A DNA stretch of 64,000 nucleotides, from positions 62,001 to 126,000 of the forward strand of contig CBFHJJ010000002.1 in the NCBI GenBank assembly GCA_965655865.1. Reading direction: 5' to 3'. Below, one piece after another: positions 17,479 to 27,354 of this stretch (positions are counted from its first letter, which is position 1; each line of letters opens with the position of its first letter). The DNA is from MAG-121220-bin8 sp965655865 (lineage in GTDB: Bacteria; Bacteroidota; Bacteroidia; Flavobacteriales; Flavobacteriaceae). Under the pieces are notes generated by a model. The model was not told the origin of the DNA, did no database searches, and saw only the letters and a list, made by a program, of their open reading frames with translations. The position numbers were made by a program, and so were the translations under genes.

Positions 17479-18468
17479 TTATATTTTAAATTCAGCATTT
17501 AAAGTCAGAATAGATTTATTATTAATTAGCGAATTATTATAGTTAAATAGTTTGTAATTTAAATTAAATTTCACGCCTTTTGTTGCTTGGTATTGGGTTC
17601 CAAACATAACTAAGCTACCATCATTATTATAATTCCACGATTTAGATTCTCCAGAAAGAATATTTGAACTTATTTGATCGTACCGAGCAAACAATTCATA
17701 ATTTTTAGATAATTTCTTTGACCCAAAAACAGAGAAACCATCTCTGTTATGATCATCTTCAGCATTTTTATATGTTCTGGCATTTTTAATTTTGCCATAT
17801 TCAACGCCAACTCTAAAGTCAGAATTATTATAACCCAAGAAAATAGAATTATTTTTTATTGACTTAGTGTTTTCCGAACGTTGAGAATCTATATAAATTT
17901 TTCCTGTAAATTTCTCAGAAAAATTATATATAAAACTTGTTCCCATTTTCTGGTGTCCATTATTATCTTGAAGAGATTTATATCCTTCTCCGTTTAAAAT
18001 AAATAAGTTTATTTTAAATTTTGGATTAATGGTAAATTCTGAGTTAATTCCAAGATCTGCACTTGGGCCAAATTTAAATTCATTTAGAATACCTTTTTGT
18101 GCATAACGGTATCCCCACAAACTTTCTTGATCATTAAATTGTTTATTTCCAATTAAACCCATGCTTAGTTTTACTTTAGGATTTAATTTCCAATCTAATT
18201 GAGCAATCTTGACATAAGCGGTGTATTCACTTCCACCTGAGTTAGATCCAATATCATATGTAACCTTAGCAGAAAAAGTATCGTTAAAATCGTGTTTATA
18301 TCCTAAGTAAACTCTTTTAAGTTCAAAAGCACTTTTTTTTGTTGCTTCTTTTGTGAAATCATTATGGTAGTTCCAGAAAATTTTAAAATTTGGTTTGCCA
18401 CTTCCCAAATCTTGAGTAAATGTTTTAAAGCTAACAAGAACAAATAAAATAAATATAATTTTTTTCAT
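17479..18468 (-). CDS. Outer-membrane porin, probable phosphate-selective type
   Basis: A 329-residue protein with a signal peptide (MKKIIFILFVLVSFKTFTQ, cleavage about residue 18-19), then alternating short amphipathic strands typical of a beta-barrel, for example FELKRVYLGYKHDFND, YVKIAQLDWKLNPKVKLSMGL and the C-terminal KSILTLNAEFKI ending in an aromatic-rich last strand. It sits 3 nt upstream of the PiT gene in the same orientation, which suggests phosphate or anion passage across the outer membrane. Substrate is inferred from the neighbour. Alternative: a general porin. Confidence 0.82.
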   Translation of the reverse strand: MKKIIFILFVLVSFKTFTQDLGSGKPNFKIFWNYHNDFTKEATKKSAFELKRVYLGYKHDFNDTFSAKVTYDIGSNSGGSEYTAYVKIAQLDWKLNPKVKLSMGLIGNKQFNDQESLWGYRYAQKGILNEFKFGPSADLGINSEFTINPKFKINLFILNGEGYKSLQDNNGHQKMGTSFIYNFSEKFTGKIYIDSQRSENTKSIKNNSIFLGYNNSDFRVGVEYGKIKNARTYKNAEDDHNRDGFSVFGSKKLSKNYELFARYDQISSNILSGESKSWNYNNDGSLVMFGTQYQATKGVKFNLNYKLFNYNNSLINNKSILTLNAEFKI

Positions 18469-18563
18469 GTATTAATTTATACTGCAATATTAAAGGATTA
18501 AAATATTTCTAATGTTAAGAAATAGTTATGTTATAATGTTAAATGATTCGTTAAATTGCACTT

Positions 18564-19883
18564 ATGAATTGGGAACAATTACTTTCTTTAAAAAGACAAG
18601 GAGATACATTAAAAAGATTAAGACTTGAACAAGATGAAACTCGAATTGGCTTTGAAGTTGATTACGATAGAATAATTTTTTCATCTTCTTTTAGATCTTT
18701 ACAAGACAAAACTCAAGTAATCCCTTTTTCTAAAACAAGTTTTGTTCACACTAGACTTACTCACAGTCTAGAGGTTTCAGTTGTCGGAAGAAGTCTTGGT
18801 AGAGTTGTTGGCAAGAAATTGATAGAGAAATATCCTTATTTACAACAAACTTATGGCTTTCTCAGCAATGATTTTGGGGCTATTGTAGCTGCAGCAAGTT
18901 TAGCTCATGATATTGGTAATCCCCCATTTGGACATAGTGGAGAAATGGCAATTGGCGATTTTTTTAAAAATGGAGAAGGAGTTGGGTTTAAGGAAAGTCT
19001 CTCAGATCAACAATATGAAGATTTGTGCAATTTTGAGGGGAATGCAAATGGTTTTAAAATTATTTCTGAAAATAAAGTAGGAATTAAAGGAGGTTTGAGA
19101 CTAAGTTACGCTACGTTAGGTGCATTTACAAAATACCCAAGAAAATCAATTCTTAATAAAAAATCTAATCACATTAAGGACAAGAAATTTGGTTTCTTTC
19201 ATTCTCAAAACTCTTTTTTTGATGAAGTAGCGAATGAACTTGGAATGATTGATTCCAATGGGTCTTACATGCGCCATCCTTTAGCTTTTTTAGTAGAGGC
19301 AGCTGATGACATTTGTTATACACTTATTGATTTTGAGGATGGAATTAATCTTGGTTGGATTTCAGAAGAATATGCACTAGAATTTTTGATAAGACTAGTT
19401 AAAGACAGTATAGACACAAAAAAATATAATTCCTTAAAACATAAAACTGATAGAGTTGCATACTTAAGGGCACTGTCAATTAATACGCTTATCAACGATA
19501 CTGTAAAAATATTTTTAAAAAATGAAGAGAAAATTTTAAACGGAGAGTTTACAAAAACTTTACTTTCAGAAAGTGTTTTTAAAGCTCAAATGGAAGATAT
19601 AATTGATATCAGTGTTAAGAAAGTATACCAGTCAAAAGAGGTAATCGAAAAAGAACTTAAAGGTTACCAAGTGATTCACAAACTTTTAAGTGTTTTTATA
19701 AAAGCAGCTGTTAATAATCAGTCAGAGAATACTACTGCATTAGATGATTTAGTTCTTGCTTCACTACCCAAAACATATATTCACAAAGAGGGGAATTTAT
19801 ATAATCAACTTTTAGACATTAGTTGTTTTGTTGCTAGTCTTACAGATGGAAATGCTTTAGAATGGTATAATAAAATCAGTTAA
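18564..19883 (+). CDS. dgt: Deoxyguanosinetriphosphate triphosphohydrolase
   Basis: Hydrolyses dGTP (and possibly other dNTPs) to deoxynucleoside and triphosphate. At 439 aa it shows FVHTRLTHSLEVSVVGRSLG and LAHDIGNPPFGHSGE, the HD-domain metal ligands of the dNTPase family, and ADDICYTLIDFEDGINLG further on. It begins IGFEVDYDRIIFSSSFRSLQDKTQV, the usual N-terminal signature. It is 1 nt upstream of tadA and divergent from the porin gene. Function by family is firm; substrate range is not visible in sequence. Confidence 0.94.
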   Translation: MNWEQLLSLKRQGDTLKRLRLEQDETRIGFEVDYDRIIFSSSFRSLQDKTQVIPFSKTSFVHTRLTHSLEVSVVGRSLGRVVGKKLIEKYPYLQQTYGFLSNDFGAIVAAASLAHDIGNPPFGHSGEMAIGDFFKNGEGVGFKESLSDQQYEDLCNFEGNANGFKIISENKVGIKGGLRLSYATLGAFTKYPRKSILNKKSNHIKDKKFGFFHSQNSFFDEVANELGMIDSNGSYMRHPLAFLVEAADDICYTLIDFEDGINLGWISEEYALEFLIRLVKDSIDTKKYNSLKHKTDRVAYLRALSINTLINDTVKIFLKNEEKILNGEFTKTLLSESVFKAQMEDIIDISVKKVYQSKEVIEKELKGYQVIHKLLSVFIKAAVNNQSENTTALDDLVLASLPKTYIHKEGNLYNQLLDISCFVASLTDGNALEWYNKIS

Positions 19884-19884
19884 A

Positions 19885-20334
19885 ATGATAAATCTTTTTG
19901 ACGATAATTATTTCATGCGAAGAGCTCTTGATGAAGCAAAAATTGCTTTACAAAAAGATGAAGTTCCCGTTGGAGCTGTTATAGTTAGTAACAATCAAAT
20001 TATTGCAAGGTCACATAATTTAACGGAAACATTAAATGATGTTACTGCTCACGCTGAAATGCAATGTATAACATCAGCAGCTAATTATTTGGGAGGAAAA
20101 TATTTAAAAAACTGCACTCTTTATGTAACTCTTGAGCCATGTCAAATGTGTGCAGGAGCTTTATACTGGTCACAAATTTCTAAAATAGTAATAGGAGCAA
20201 GTGATGCTCATAGGGGCTATAGAGTAATGAAAACTCAACTTCATCCTAAGACAAAAGTTACAGATGGAATAATGGCGAAGGAATCTAAAGAACTAATAGA
20301 TGACTTTTTTAAAAATAAAAGAGATGGTAAATAA
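19885..20334 (+). CDS. tadA: tRNA adenosine(34) deaminase
   Basis: Converts the wobble adenosine of tRNA-Arg(ACG) to inosine. At 149 aa it has ARSHNLTETLNDVTAHAEM with His56 and catalytic Glu58, and LEPCQMCAGALYWSQI with Cys86 and Cys89 as zinc ligands, followed by IGASDAHRGYR. These features separate TadA from the cytidine and dCMP deaminases. It is in one transcript with dgt (1 nt apart). Its final codons overlap the hairpin that ends the convergent cold-shock gene. Confidence 0.93.
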   Translation: MINLFDDNYFMRRALDEAKIALQKDEVPVGAVIVSNNQIIARSHNLTETLNDVTAHAEMQCITSAANYLGGKYLKNCTLYVTLEPCQMCAGALYWSQISKIVIGASDAHRGYRVMKTQLHPKTKVTDGIMAKESKELIDDFFKNKRDGK

Positions 20335-20336
20335 AA

Positions 20337-20357
20337 AACCCTCAAAAAATGAGGGTT
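20337..20357 (-). terminator. Intrinsic terminator of the cold-shock gene
   Basis: Stem AACCCTC, loop of seven, stem GAGGGTT. On the minus strand the stem is followed by TTTTTAT, a good U-tract; on the plus strand the following bases (TGAATTG) are a poorer tract, so it works mainly for the leftward gene. Confidence 0.85.
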
Positions 20358-20383
20358 TGAATTGTTCTTAAAATAAAATACTA

Positions 20384-20578
20384 TTAGTCAATTAGACTTA
20401 CGTTTCCTGCAACTTTTCCTTTTCTACCATCCTCTTCAGAATATTCTACTTTGTCTCCTTCGTTTAGTTGTAAACCATCTAAAGAAGTTACATGAACGAA
20501 GATGTCTTCGCTCGTTTCGTCGTTTGTAATAAACCCAAAACCTTTGGATCCATTAAAAAATTTTACTGTACCTGTCAT
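20384..20578 (-). CDS. Cold-shock domain protein (CspA family)
   Basis: A 64-residue single cold-shock domain that binds single-stranded RNA or DNA. RNP1 is KGFGFI (residues 12-17) and RNP2 is DIFVHV (25-30), with the usual start MTGTVKFFNG. It would act as an RNA chaperone; whether it is cold-induced cannot be told from sequence. It has its own -7 box about 24 nt upstream and a strong terminator, so it is a monocistronic unit. Confidence 0.96.
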   Translation of the reverse strand: MTGTVKFFNGSKGFGFITNDETSEDIFVHVTSLDGLQLNEGDKVEYSEEDGRKGKVAGNVSLID

Positions 20579-20602
20579 TAATTATTAATTATTTATAAGA
20601 TG

Positions 20603-20610
20603 CAAATGTA
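20603..20610 (-). promoter_or_regulatory. Bacteroidota -7 box before the cold-shock gene
   Basis: Reads TACATTTG on the minus strand, a full match to TAnnTTTG, 24 nt before the ATG. No TTG at the expected -33 distance. Confidence 0.45.
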
Positions 20611-20655
20611 AGAATTTATAATTAAGTGTTAAAACTTAATTTAAAAAAACAAATT

Positions 20656-20901
20656 TTATTTATTTGATTTTGAGGATTTTGCCTTCATTTTATTAAGATT
20701 TTCGTTACTAAATGTGTAGTCACTTAGTTTTTTGCCTTTCCAACGATGATAAATAAAAAGAGGCATGAATACAAAAGCCATGAACGAAACACTAGCTCCA
20801 ATAATTTTATTTCCTAATAATTCGTCTCCTGATTTGAAATAAAACCCAATAGCTATTCCAATCATTGATAAAAAAAAGAAAATAGAAATAATATTTTTCA
20901 T
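20656..20901 (-). CDS. Small membrane protein downstream of aspS, unknown function
   Basis: An 81-residue protein with two hydrophobic helices (about residues 3-20 and 33-52) separated by a short polar loop (KSGDELLGNKIIG) and a basic cytoplasmic tail (KMKAKSSKSNK). It follows aspS by 14 nt on the same strand. The general look is of a small conserved Bacteroidota membrane protein; I know no function for it. Confidence 0.75.
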   Translation of the reverse strand: MKNIISIFFFLSMIGIAIGFYFKSGDELLGNKIIGASVSFMAFVFMPLFIYHRWKGKKLSDYTFSNENLNKMKAKSSKSNK

Positions 20902-20915
20902 TAAAAAAGTAGAAT

Positions 20916-22670
20916 TTATTTACTGCTTTTAAGCTTTAAAGATAATTCGTTAAGCTGAATGTCATCAAGTTTTGAAGGAGCATCTATCATAACATCTTTT
21001 CCGCTATTGTTTTTTGGAAAAGCTATATAATCCTTTATGCTTTCTTCACCATGAAGAATGGCGACTAACCTGTCTAGACCAAGAGCAATCCCGCCGTGAG
21101 GAGGAGCTCCATATTCAAAGGCATTCATCAGAAATCCGAATTGTTCTTTTGCTTCAGTTTCAGAAAACCCTAAGTGTTTAAACATTAACTCTTGAATTTT
21201 TTTATCGTGAATTCTAATTGATCCACCTCCAATTTCATTTCCATTTAAAACTAAATCGTAAGCATTTGCCTTAACTTTTTCAGGTGATTTTTCTAAAAGG
21301 TCTAATTGATCAAGCTTTGGAGATGTAAATGGGTGGTGCATTGCATGATATTTCTGCGATTCATCATCCCATTCAAGTAACGGAAAATCTGTAACCCAAA
21401 GGGGAGCAAATTCATCAGACTTTCTTAAATCTAGATTTTCAGCAAGCTCAAGTCTTAAGGCACTAATTTGAGCTCTAACCTGTGAAACTTCCCCTGAAAG
21501 AATAAAAATTAGATCTCCTTTTACAGCACCGGTTATATTAGCCCATTTGCCTAAATCTTCTTGATCGTAAAACTTGTCTACTGATGATTTGAAGCTTCCA
21601 TCATCATTACATCTAACATAAATTAACCCCTTAGCTCCAATCTGAGGTCTTTTAACCCAGTTAGTATAATTATCAATTTGTTTTCTTGTAAAATTATTTC
21701 CGTTAGGAACAGCAATTCCTAAAACAAGTTCAGACGAATTAAAAACATTAAATTCTTTATGCTTTGAAACTTCATTTAAATTCCCAAGCTCCATTCCAAA
21801 TCTAATATCAGGTTTATCACAACCATATTTAGACATAGCTTCATCATATGTCATTCTAGGAAAATCATCAACATTAATATTTTTAATAGAACTTAAAAGA
21901 TGCCTAATCAGTCCTTCAAATGTTTTTAAAATATCTTCTTGACTAACAAAGGACATTTCACAGTCTATTTGAGTGAATTCAGGTTGCCTGTCGGCTCTTA
22001 AATCTTCGTCTCTAAAACATTTTACGATTTGAAAATATTTATCAATACCGCCAACCATTAAAAGCTGTTTAAAAGTTTGAGGCGATTGAGGAAGTGCATA
22101 AAATTCACCTTGATTCATTCTGGAGGGGACAACAAAGTCTCTAGCACCCTCAGGTGTTGATTTGATTAGGTAAGGAGTTTCAACATCAATAAAATCAAGA
22201 GCAGTTAAATAATTTCTTATTTCTGAGCTTACTTTATGTCTAAATATCAATTTTTCTTTGATGGAATTTCTTCTAATATCTAAATATCTATACTTCATCC
22301 TTAATTCCTCTCCGCCATCAGTTTTATCTTCAATTGTGAAAGGTGGGGTTAGGGATTCGTTAAGTACAGTTAGTTCAGAAACTAAAATTTCGATGTCACC
22401 TGTAGCAATATTGGGATTTTTAGAAGTTCTTTCAATAATAGACCCTTTTACTTGAATTACAAATTCTCTACCTAATGTTTTTGCTTTCTCAAAAAGGTCT
22501 TTTGAGCTTCTTTGTTCATCAAAAATAAGTTGAGAAACACCAAATCGATCTCTTAAATCAATCCAAAGCATAAACCCTTTGTTTCTAGATTTTTGAACCC
22601 ATCCAGAAAGAGTTACATCTTGATTTAAATTTTTTAATCTTAGCTCGCCACAATTGTGAGTTCTGTACAT
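20916..22670 (-). CDS. aspS: Aspartyl-tRNA synthetase
   Basis: Charges tRNA-Asp. At 584 aa it has the bacterial layout: N-terminal OB-fold anticodon domain (TLSGWVQKSRNKGFMLWIDLRD), class II catalytic core with motif 2 FRDEDLRADRQPEFTQID, an inserted GAD domain (about 290-420), and motif 3 GIALGLDRLVAIL near the C-terminus. FLIKSTPEGARDFVVPSR-type residues are present as usual. It starts 33 nt from the end of the RND permease gene and has a -7 box in that gap. Confidence 0.97.
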   Translation of the reverse strand: MYRTHNCGELRLKNLNQDVTLSGWVQKSRNKGFMLWIDLRDRFGVSQLIFDEQRSSKDLFEKAKTLGREFVIQVKGSIIERTSKNPNIATGDIEILVSELTVLNESLTPPFTIEDKTDGGEELRMKYRYLDIRRNSIKEKLIFRHKVSSEIRNYLTALDFIDVETPYLIKSTPEGARDFVVPSRMNQGEFYALPQSPQTFKQLLMVGGIDKYFQIVKCFRDEDLRADRQPEFTQIDCEMSFVSQEDILKTFEGLIRHLLSSIKNINVDDFPRMTYDEAMSKYGCDKPDIRFGMELGNLNEVSKHKEFNVFNSSELVLGIAVPNGNNFTRKQIDNYTNWVKRPQIGAKGLIYVRCNDDGSFKSSVDKFYDQEDLGKWANITGAVKGDLIFILSGEVSQVRAQISALRLELAENLDLRKSDEFAPLWVTDFPLLEWDDESQKYHAMHHPFTSPKLDQLDLLEKSPEKVKANAYDLVLNGNEIGGGSIRIHDKKIQELMFKHLGFSETEAKEQFGFLMNAFEYGAPPHGGIALGLDRLVAILHGEESIKDYIAFPKNNSGKDVMIDAPSKLDDIQLNELSLKLKSSK

Positions 22671-22687
22671 TCTTTATTAATATGATG

Positions 22688-22695
22688 CAAATTTA
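22688..22695 (-). promoter_or_regulatory. Bacteroidota -7 box before aspS
   Basis: Reads TAAATTTG on the minus strand, 17 nt before the aspS ATG. A TTG lies 25 nt upstream, slightly wider than the usual 17-23. Confidence 0.5.
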
Positions 22696-22703
22696 AGAAG
22701 ATA

Positions 22704-25700
22704 TTATCTATATCTTAAACCAATCCACAATTTAAATTTTTCAATCATCATAAACAAAGAAGGAACAACAAATAATGTTAAGAATGTTGCCACAACTAAA
22801 CCTGATATCACTGTAGTTGCTAGTGGACCCCAAAAAACAAAGTTATCACCTCCCCAATATATATTTGGATCAAAATCACTAAAAAGAGTATAAAAATTTA
22901 TATTAAATCCAGCTGATAAAGGAACTAACCCTCCAATAGTTGTAATTGCTGTTAGAAGTACAGGTCTTAATCTTGATTTACACGATTCAACAATAGAATC
23001 GTATTTTAATTCAATTAATTTTTTGTTTTTATTAGACTTGTCTTGTTTTTTTCTGTTTAATAAAATTTCCGAATAGTCAAGTAATACAACCCCATTATTA
23101 ACCACAATTCCAGAGAGAGCAATTATACCCATCATGGTCATTAAGATTACAAAAGAATTTCCAGAAATAGCGAGATATCCAAATACACCAATTAAACTTA
23201 ATATTATAGCTATCATTATGATTGTAGGTTTACTTATAGAGTTAAATTGAAAAATTAGTAATAAGAAAATCAATAATAAACCGGTTGCAAAAGCTTTGAG
23301 TAAAAAAGCTTGATTTTTATTTTGCTCCTCAATTTGACCAGTATAATCAATATCGATCATACTTATATCTTGGTCAAAACTTTTCATTTCATTTACAATT
23401 TGATTTACAATAGCTCCTGCATCTACATATCCAGATGATAGCCCAGAATAAATTGTAACAATTCTTTTAAAATCTTTGTGTTTTATGACATTAAAAGTGG
23501 TGGTTCTAGAGTTACTAGTTACACTTGAAATAGGAATCTCTTTAATCATTCCATTATTAGGGTCTCTAAAAGTTAAATTTTGATCAAATAGTAAATCTTC
23601 AGAATACCTGTTTTCCTTGTTGAACCTTATATTAATTTCATAATCTTCTCCATTTTCTTTATAAACCCCAGCCTTAGTTCCAAATAGAGCTGCTCTTAAT
23701 TGTTGACCTATTTGACCAACACTAAGACCTAGTTCACCAGCCTTCTCTCTATCAATATTCACCAGATTTGTAACTCTTGATTTATTGACATCTATTTTCA
23801 ACTCTTCAATTCCAGGAATATTTCTTGTATTAATATATTCAGTAATTTTTTCAGCTTTTTCAATTAAAGTAGTATAATCTTTCCCTGTAATCTCAATATT
23901 TATAGGGTATCCAACCGGTGGACCTGATTGATTTTTTTCAACTGCTATGGATACTCCGGGATATTTGTTTTTTAATACTTGCTGTATCTCTTTTCTAACT
24001 TCTCTTGAACTTAATCCTTGTCGATATTTAAAATCTCTAAAAGAGGTAGTTATTTTAGCTCTATTAGGAAGTTCTTGCAATCCTCCTAGTTCTTTATCAG
24101 GATTTTCTGTTCCTTCGCCAATTTGTGAAATATTATTTTGGACCATGAAATTATAGCCTGTGTCATCATAATATTTATCTGAGTATATTATAGAATTTAT
24201 ATCTGCCTCAATCAATTTGGCTATTCTATTAGTTTTAGAGATATCTGTACCCTCGGGGTATTCAACATAAACTATTATTTGTCTTGGATCTTCATCTGGA
24301 AAAAATTCTATGCTAGTTCTTTGACTGCTAACAGATTTCCCAAAACTCATAAAAGCTAATATTAAACTTATAAACGTTGACAGTATAATTAAATAGGGTC
24401 TTTTTCCAACTAATATTATTTTAAGTAACTTTTCATAATTAGCATCAAGAATTGGGAGAAATTTTGATTGAAAACTGTTAGCTAGTTTTCTAAGAAATAA
24501 CCTGTAAATCCAAAAATTTATTGAAACAAATATAGTAAGAGATCCCAAAAACCTGTAAACTCTACTAGACTCTAAATTATCAATAGTGAAGCCTAATATT
24601 AAAAATAAAATTCCAAAAACTCCGAGCATTGTTGTAAGTCTAATAATTCTTTTAACAGGCATGTTGGTATCTTCAATTTTCATAAATCTTGAAACTAATA
24701 CCGAATTAAAAAAGATAGCTACAAGAAGTGAGGAACACAACACGACTGAAAGAGTAATAGGGAAAAAAACCATAAACTTACCAATTCTTCCAGGCCACAA
24801 TCCAAGTGGAATAAAAGCAGCAACTGTAGTTGCAGTGGAAATTATTATTGGGAAAGCAATTTCAGAGATACCTTTTTTTGTGGCCTCAATTCTGCTCATG
24901 CCTTCTTTTTCCATTAATCTATAAACGTTCTCAACAACAACTACAGCATTATCAACCAACAATCCTAGCCCAAGAATAAGACCAAATAGAATCATAGTAT
25001 TTAATGTGTTGCCCATGGCACCAAGAATTGCAATTGACATAAACATTGACATTGGAATAGCTATACCAACAAAAAGTGCATTTTTAAAACCTAAGAAAAA
25101 TAGTAATACTAAAACAACAATAACAACCCCAAATATTATACTATTAATTAAATCTGTGACTTGGTTTTCAGTTAATTCAGATTGGTCGTTTGCTATTGAA
25201 ACAGTTAGGTTTTTTGGAAAAATATTTTTGATATTTTTCTCTACAATTGAACGTATTTTCTCAACTGCCCGCAGGGTATTTTCTCCTGATCTTTTTTTGA
25301 CCACTAACATTACAACGGGTTTGCCTTTTTCACGCGCATAAGTTGTAACTTCTTTTTCTTTAAATTTTATTTCGGCTATATCTTTCAGTAAAACTGAGTT
25401 ATTGTATGAGGATTTAACGACAAAATTTTCAAGGTCAGAGGGAGAGCTTATTTCTCCAATTATTCGAATTGTCTTTCTTTGATCATTGGCCTTTATATTT
25501 CCAGCAGAAACGGAAATATTTCCAGCTTGAATAGAATTCATAACGTCATAAAACGAAATTTTAGAAGCCATCATTTTATAAATGTCGACTGCAATTTCAA
25601 CTTCCTTTTCAAGAGCTCCAGAAATATCAACTTTCTTAATTTCATTTAAATTTTCAATTTCATCTTGTAAAATTTCAGAATATTCTTTAAGCTTTTCAGT

Positions 25701-26183
25701 AGAATAATCTCCTGAAATATTAATATTCACAATTGGCATTTCTTCTGTAAAAGTCATGTTGAAAACATTAGGGTCAACTTTTACATTGTTAAACATAGGC
25801 CAATCTTCACCGGCTACTGCAGATTCAACTTCATCTTTTACTTTAAGTTTAGCTTCAGTATATCCAATTCCGTCATCAAACTCGATTATTATTAAGGATA
25901 AATTTTCTTTAGAGGAAGATTTTATTTCAATAATATTATTGACAGATTTAAGCTTATCTTCAAGGGGCTCAGTTATCAACTTTTCAATATCTTCAGCTGT
26001 ATTGCCAGGGTAAATAGAGCTGACAAATACTATATTTTCTTTAATTTCAGGATATTCTTCTCTAGGCATATTAAAATAAAAATCAATACCTAAAAAAAGA
26101 ACTAATGCCATTATAACATACATTGTAGTGCTGTTGTTTATTGCCCAAGAGGATGGTGCAAAATCTTTTTCTTTATTCTTCAA
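22704..26183 (-). CDS. RND efflux pump inner-membrane permease (AcrB/CzcA-like)
   Basis: Proton-driven export of hydrophobic or amphiphilic compounds across the envelope. At 1159 aa it has the duplicated RND layout of twelve membrane helices and two large periplasmic loops: N-terminal helix MYVIMALVLFLGIDFYF, PGNTAEDIEKLITEPLED (porter domain), FGLILGLGLLVDNAVVVVENVYR with the proton-relay Asp, and ALSGIVVNNGVVLLDYSE in the second half, which lacks a charged relay residue as usual. Between helices 6 and 7 there is an extra hydrophobic region (about 500-570). The only apparent start is TTG at 26183-26181. Last gene of a tetR-tolC-adaptor-permease operon; substrate unknown. Confidence 0.93.
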   Translation of the reverse strand: MKNKEKDFAPSSWAINNSTTMYVIMALVLFLGIDFYFNMPREEYPEIKENIVFVSSIYPGNTAEDIEKLITEPLEDKLKSVNNIIEIKSSSKENLSLIIIEFDDGIGYTEAKLKVKDEVESAVAGEDWPMFNNVKVDPNVFNMTFTEEMPIVNINISGDYSTEKLKEYSEILQDEIENLNEIKKVDISGALEKEVEIAVDIYKMMASKISFYDVMNSIQAGNISVSAGNIKANDQRKTIRIIGEISSPSDLENFVVKSSYNNSVLLKDIAEIKFKEKEVTTYAREKGKPVVMLVVKKRSGENTLRAVEKIRSIVEKNIKNIFPKNLTVSIANDQSELTENQVTDLINSIIFGVVIVVLVLLFFLGFKNALFVGIAIPMSMFMSIAILGAMGNTLNTMILFGLILGLGLLVDNAVVVVENVYRLMEKEGMSRIEATKKGISEIAFPIIISTATTVAAFIPLGLWPGRIGKFMVFFPITLSVVLCSSLLVAIFFNSVLVSRFMKIEDTNMPVKRIIRLTTMLGVFGILFLILGFTIDNLESSRVYRFLGSLTIFVSINFWIYRLFLRKLANSFQSKFLPILDANYEKLLKIILVGKRPYLIILSTFISLILAFMSFGKSVSSQRTSIEFFPDEDPRQIIVYVEYPEGTDISKTNRIAKLIEADINSIIYSDKYYDDTGYNFMVQNNISQIGEGTENPDKELGGLQELPNRAKITTSFRDFKYRQGLSSREVRKEIQQVLKNKYPGVSIAVEKNQSGPPVGYPINIEITGKDYTTLIEKAEKITEYINTRNIPGIEELKIDVNKSRVTNLVNIDREKAGELGLSVGQIGQQLRAALFGTKAGVYKENGEDYEINIRFNKENRYSEDLLFDQNLTFRDPNNGMIKEIPISSVTSNSRTTTFNVIKHKDFKRIVTIYSGLSSGYVDAGAIVNQIVNEMKSFDQDISMIDIDYTGQIEEQNKNQAFLLKAFATGLLLIFLLLIFQFNSISKPTIIMIAIILSLIGVFGYLAISGNSFVILMTMMGIIALSGIVVNNGVVLLDYSEILLNRKKQDKSNKNKKLIELKYDSIVESCKSRLRPVLLTAITTIGGLVPLSAGFNINFYTLFSDFDPNIYWGGDNFVFWGPLATTVISGLVVATFLTLFVVPSLFMMIEKFKLWIGLRYR

Positions 26184-26195
26184 TTCAGTAATTTT

Positions 26196-27347
26196 TTAAT
26201 TGATTATTTTAACTCTAGCTTTATCTACTAATTTTCTAATACCTTCCGAAACTATCATATCTCCTTGATTAATTCCAGAAAGAATTTCAATATTTACTCC
26301 ATCATTTTTTCCAGTTTTTACAATTGTTTTTGAAACATAGTTTTTATTATTATTTGTAGAAATTTTATATACATATTCTTTGTTATCACTATCAATACTA
26401 ATAAAGTTTTGATTTACCATCAAAGCAGATGAATTAGAATAATCGTTTATTCTTACTTTGGAGTTTAAATTAGGTTTAATATTCAAATTGTTTTTATCTA
26501 TATCCATTTCAATTTTGAATGTTCTGTTTATTGGATTTATATAACTGCCCGATTGTCGAACTGTAGTTGTAATTGTTTTGTCAAGCAACGGAAAGTGAAC
26601 AATAGCTTTATTTCCAGATCTTATAGAAGCTATATATTTTTCAGGAACATTTGATTCAATATATAAATTATCCAGATTTAAAAGCATCATCAAATTAGAT
26701 CTTCCCGGATAAACTACTTCACCTTTTTTAACTACAACATTATCAATTGTTCCGCTAAAAGGCGCTTCAATTAGTGTTTTTTTGATCTGTTTTTTTAGTT
26801 GATTTATACCTTGTTTTTGAGCTTCATACATTGATTTGGTTTCCAAGAATTTAATTTCGCTTCCTATATTTTGATCCCATAATCTTTGTTGTCTTTCAAA
26901 TGTTGTTTTAGTTAATTCAAATCCAATTTCAAGTTGAAATAATTGTTCTTTTAGCCCGCCATCATCAATTTTTATTAAGGGCTGACCTTTTTTTACTATC
27001 TCACCACTTTTTACGTAGATATTTTTAACAATTCCCGAAAATTCTGGATAAATATTGATCAACTCGTTAGAGTTAACACTTCCTTGAACTTGTATGTAAT
27101 GATCAAATTTAACAGGATTAACTTTAAACGCTTCAACTATTGGTAATTGTGGATTTGTATTTAGTTCCTCCAATTTATTATCAATAATTTGAAGCTTGTT
27201 GGAAAAGTCTTGTTGGGCAGCTGCAATTTCTTTCCTTTTAAGTTTTATTTGTTCAACATCGTTTGATTCTAAGATGCTGTTTAGCGTCGAGTTGTTTTCA
27301 CATGATGAAAGTGAAACGACAAGAAATAGTATAAATATATTTTTCAT
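26196..27347 (-). CDS. RND efflux periplasmic adaptor (membrane fusion protein), lipoprotein
   Basis: A 383-residue adaptor linking the permease to the outer-membrane channel. It has a lipoprotein signal ending SLSSC (Cys16), a coiled-coil hairpin, and the split biotinyl-lipoyl domain: VYVKSGEIVKKGQPLIKIDDGG on one side and IEAPFSGTIDNVVVKKGEVV on the other. A beta-barrel and a membrane-proximal domain follow to residue 383. It lies 7 nt after the tolC-like gene and 12 nt before the permease gene. Confidence 0.93.
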   Translation of the reverse strand: MKNIFILFLVVSLSSCENNSTLNSILESNDVEQIKLKRKEIAAAQQDFSNKLQIIDNKLEELNTNPQLPIVEAFKVNPVKFDHYIQVQGSVNSNELINIYPEFSGIVKNIYVKSGEIVKKGQPLIKIDDGGLKEQLFQLEIGFELTKTTFERQQRLWDQNIGSEIKFLETKSMYEAQKQGINQLKKQIKKTLIEAPFSGTIDNVVVKKGEVVYPGRSNLMMLLNLDNLYIESNVPEKYIASIRSGNKAIVHFPLLDKTITTTVRQSGSYINPINRTFKIEMDIDKNNLNIKPNLNSKVRINDYSNSSALMVNQNFISIDSDNKEYVYKISTNNNKNYVSKTIVKTGKNDGVNIEILSGINQGDMIVSEGIRKLVDKARVKIIN

Positions 27348-27354
27348 TTTAAAT

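Noticed and set aside
24586..24924. Open frame on the plus strand opposite the RND permease
   Set aside because: Antisense shadow of a long, well-conserved gene; its translation shows no family features.
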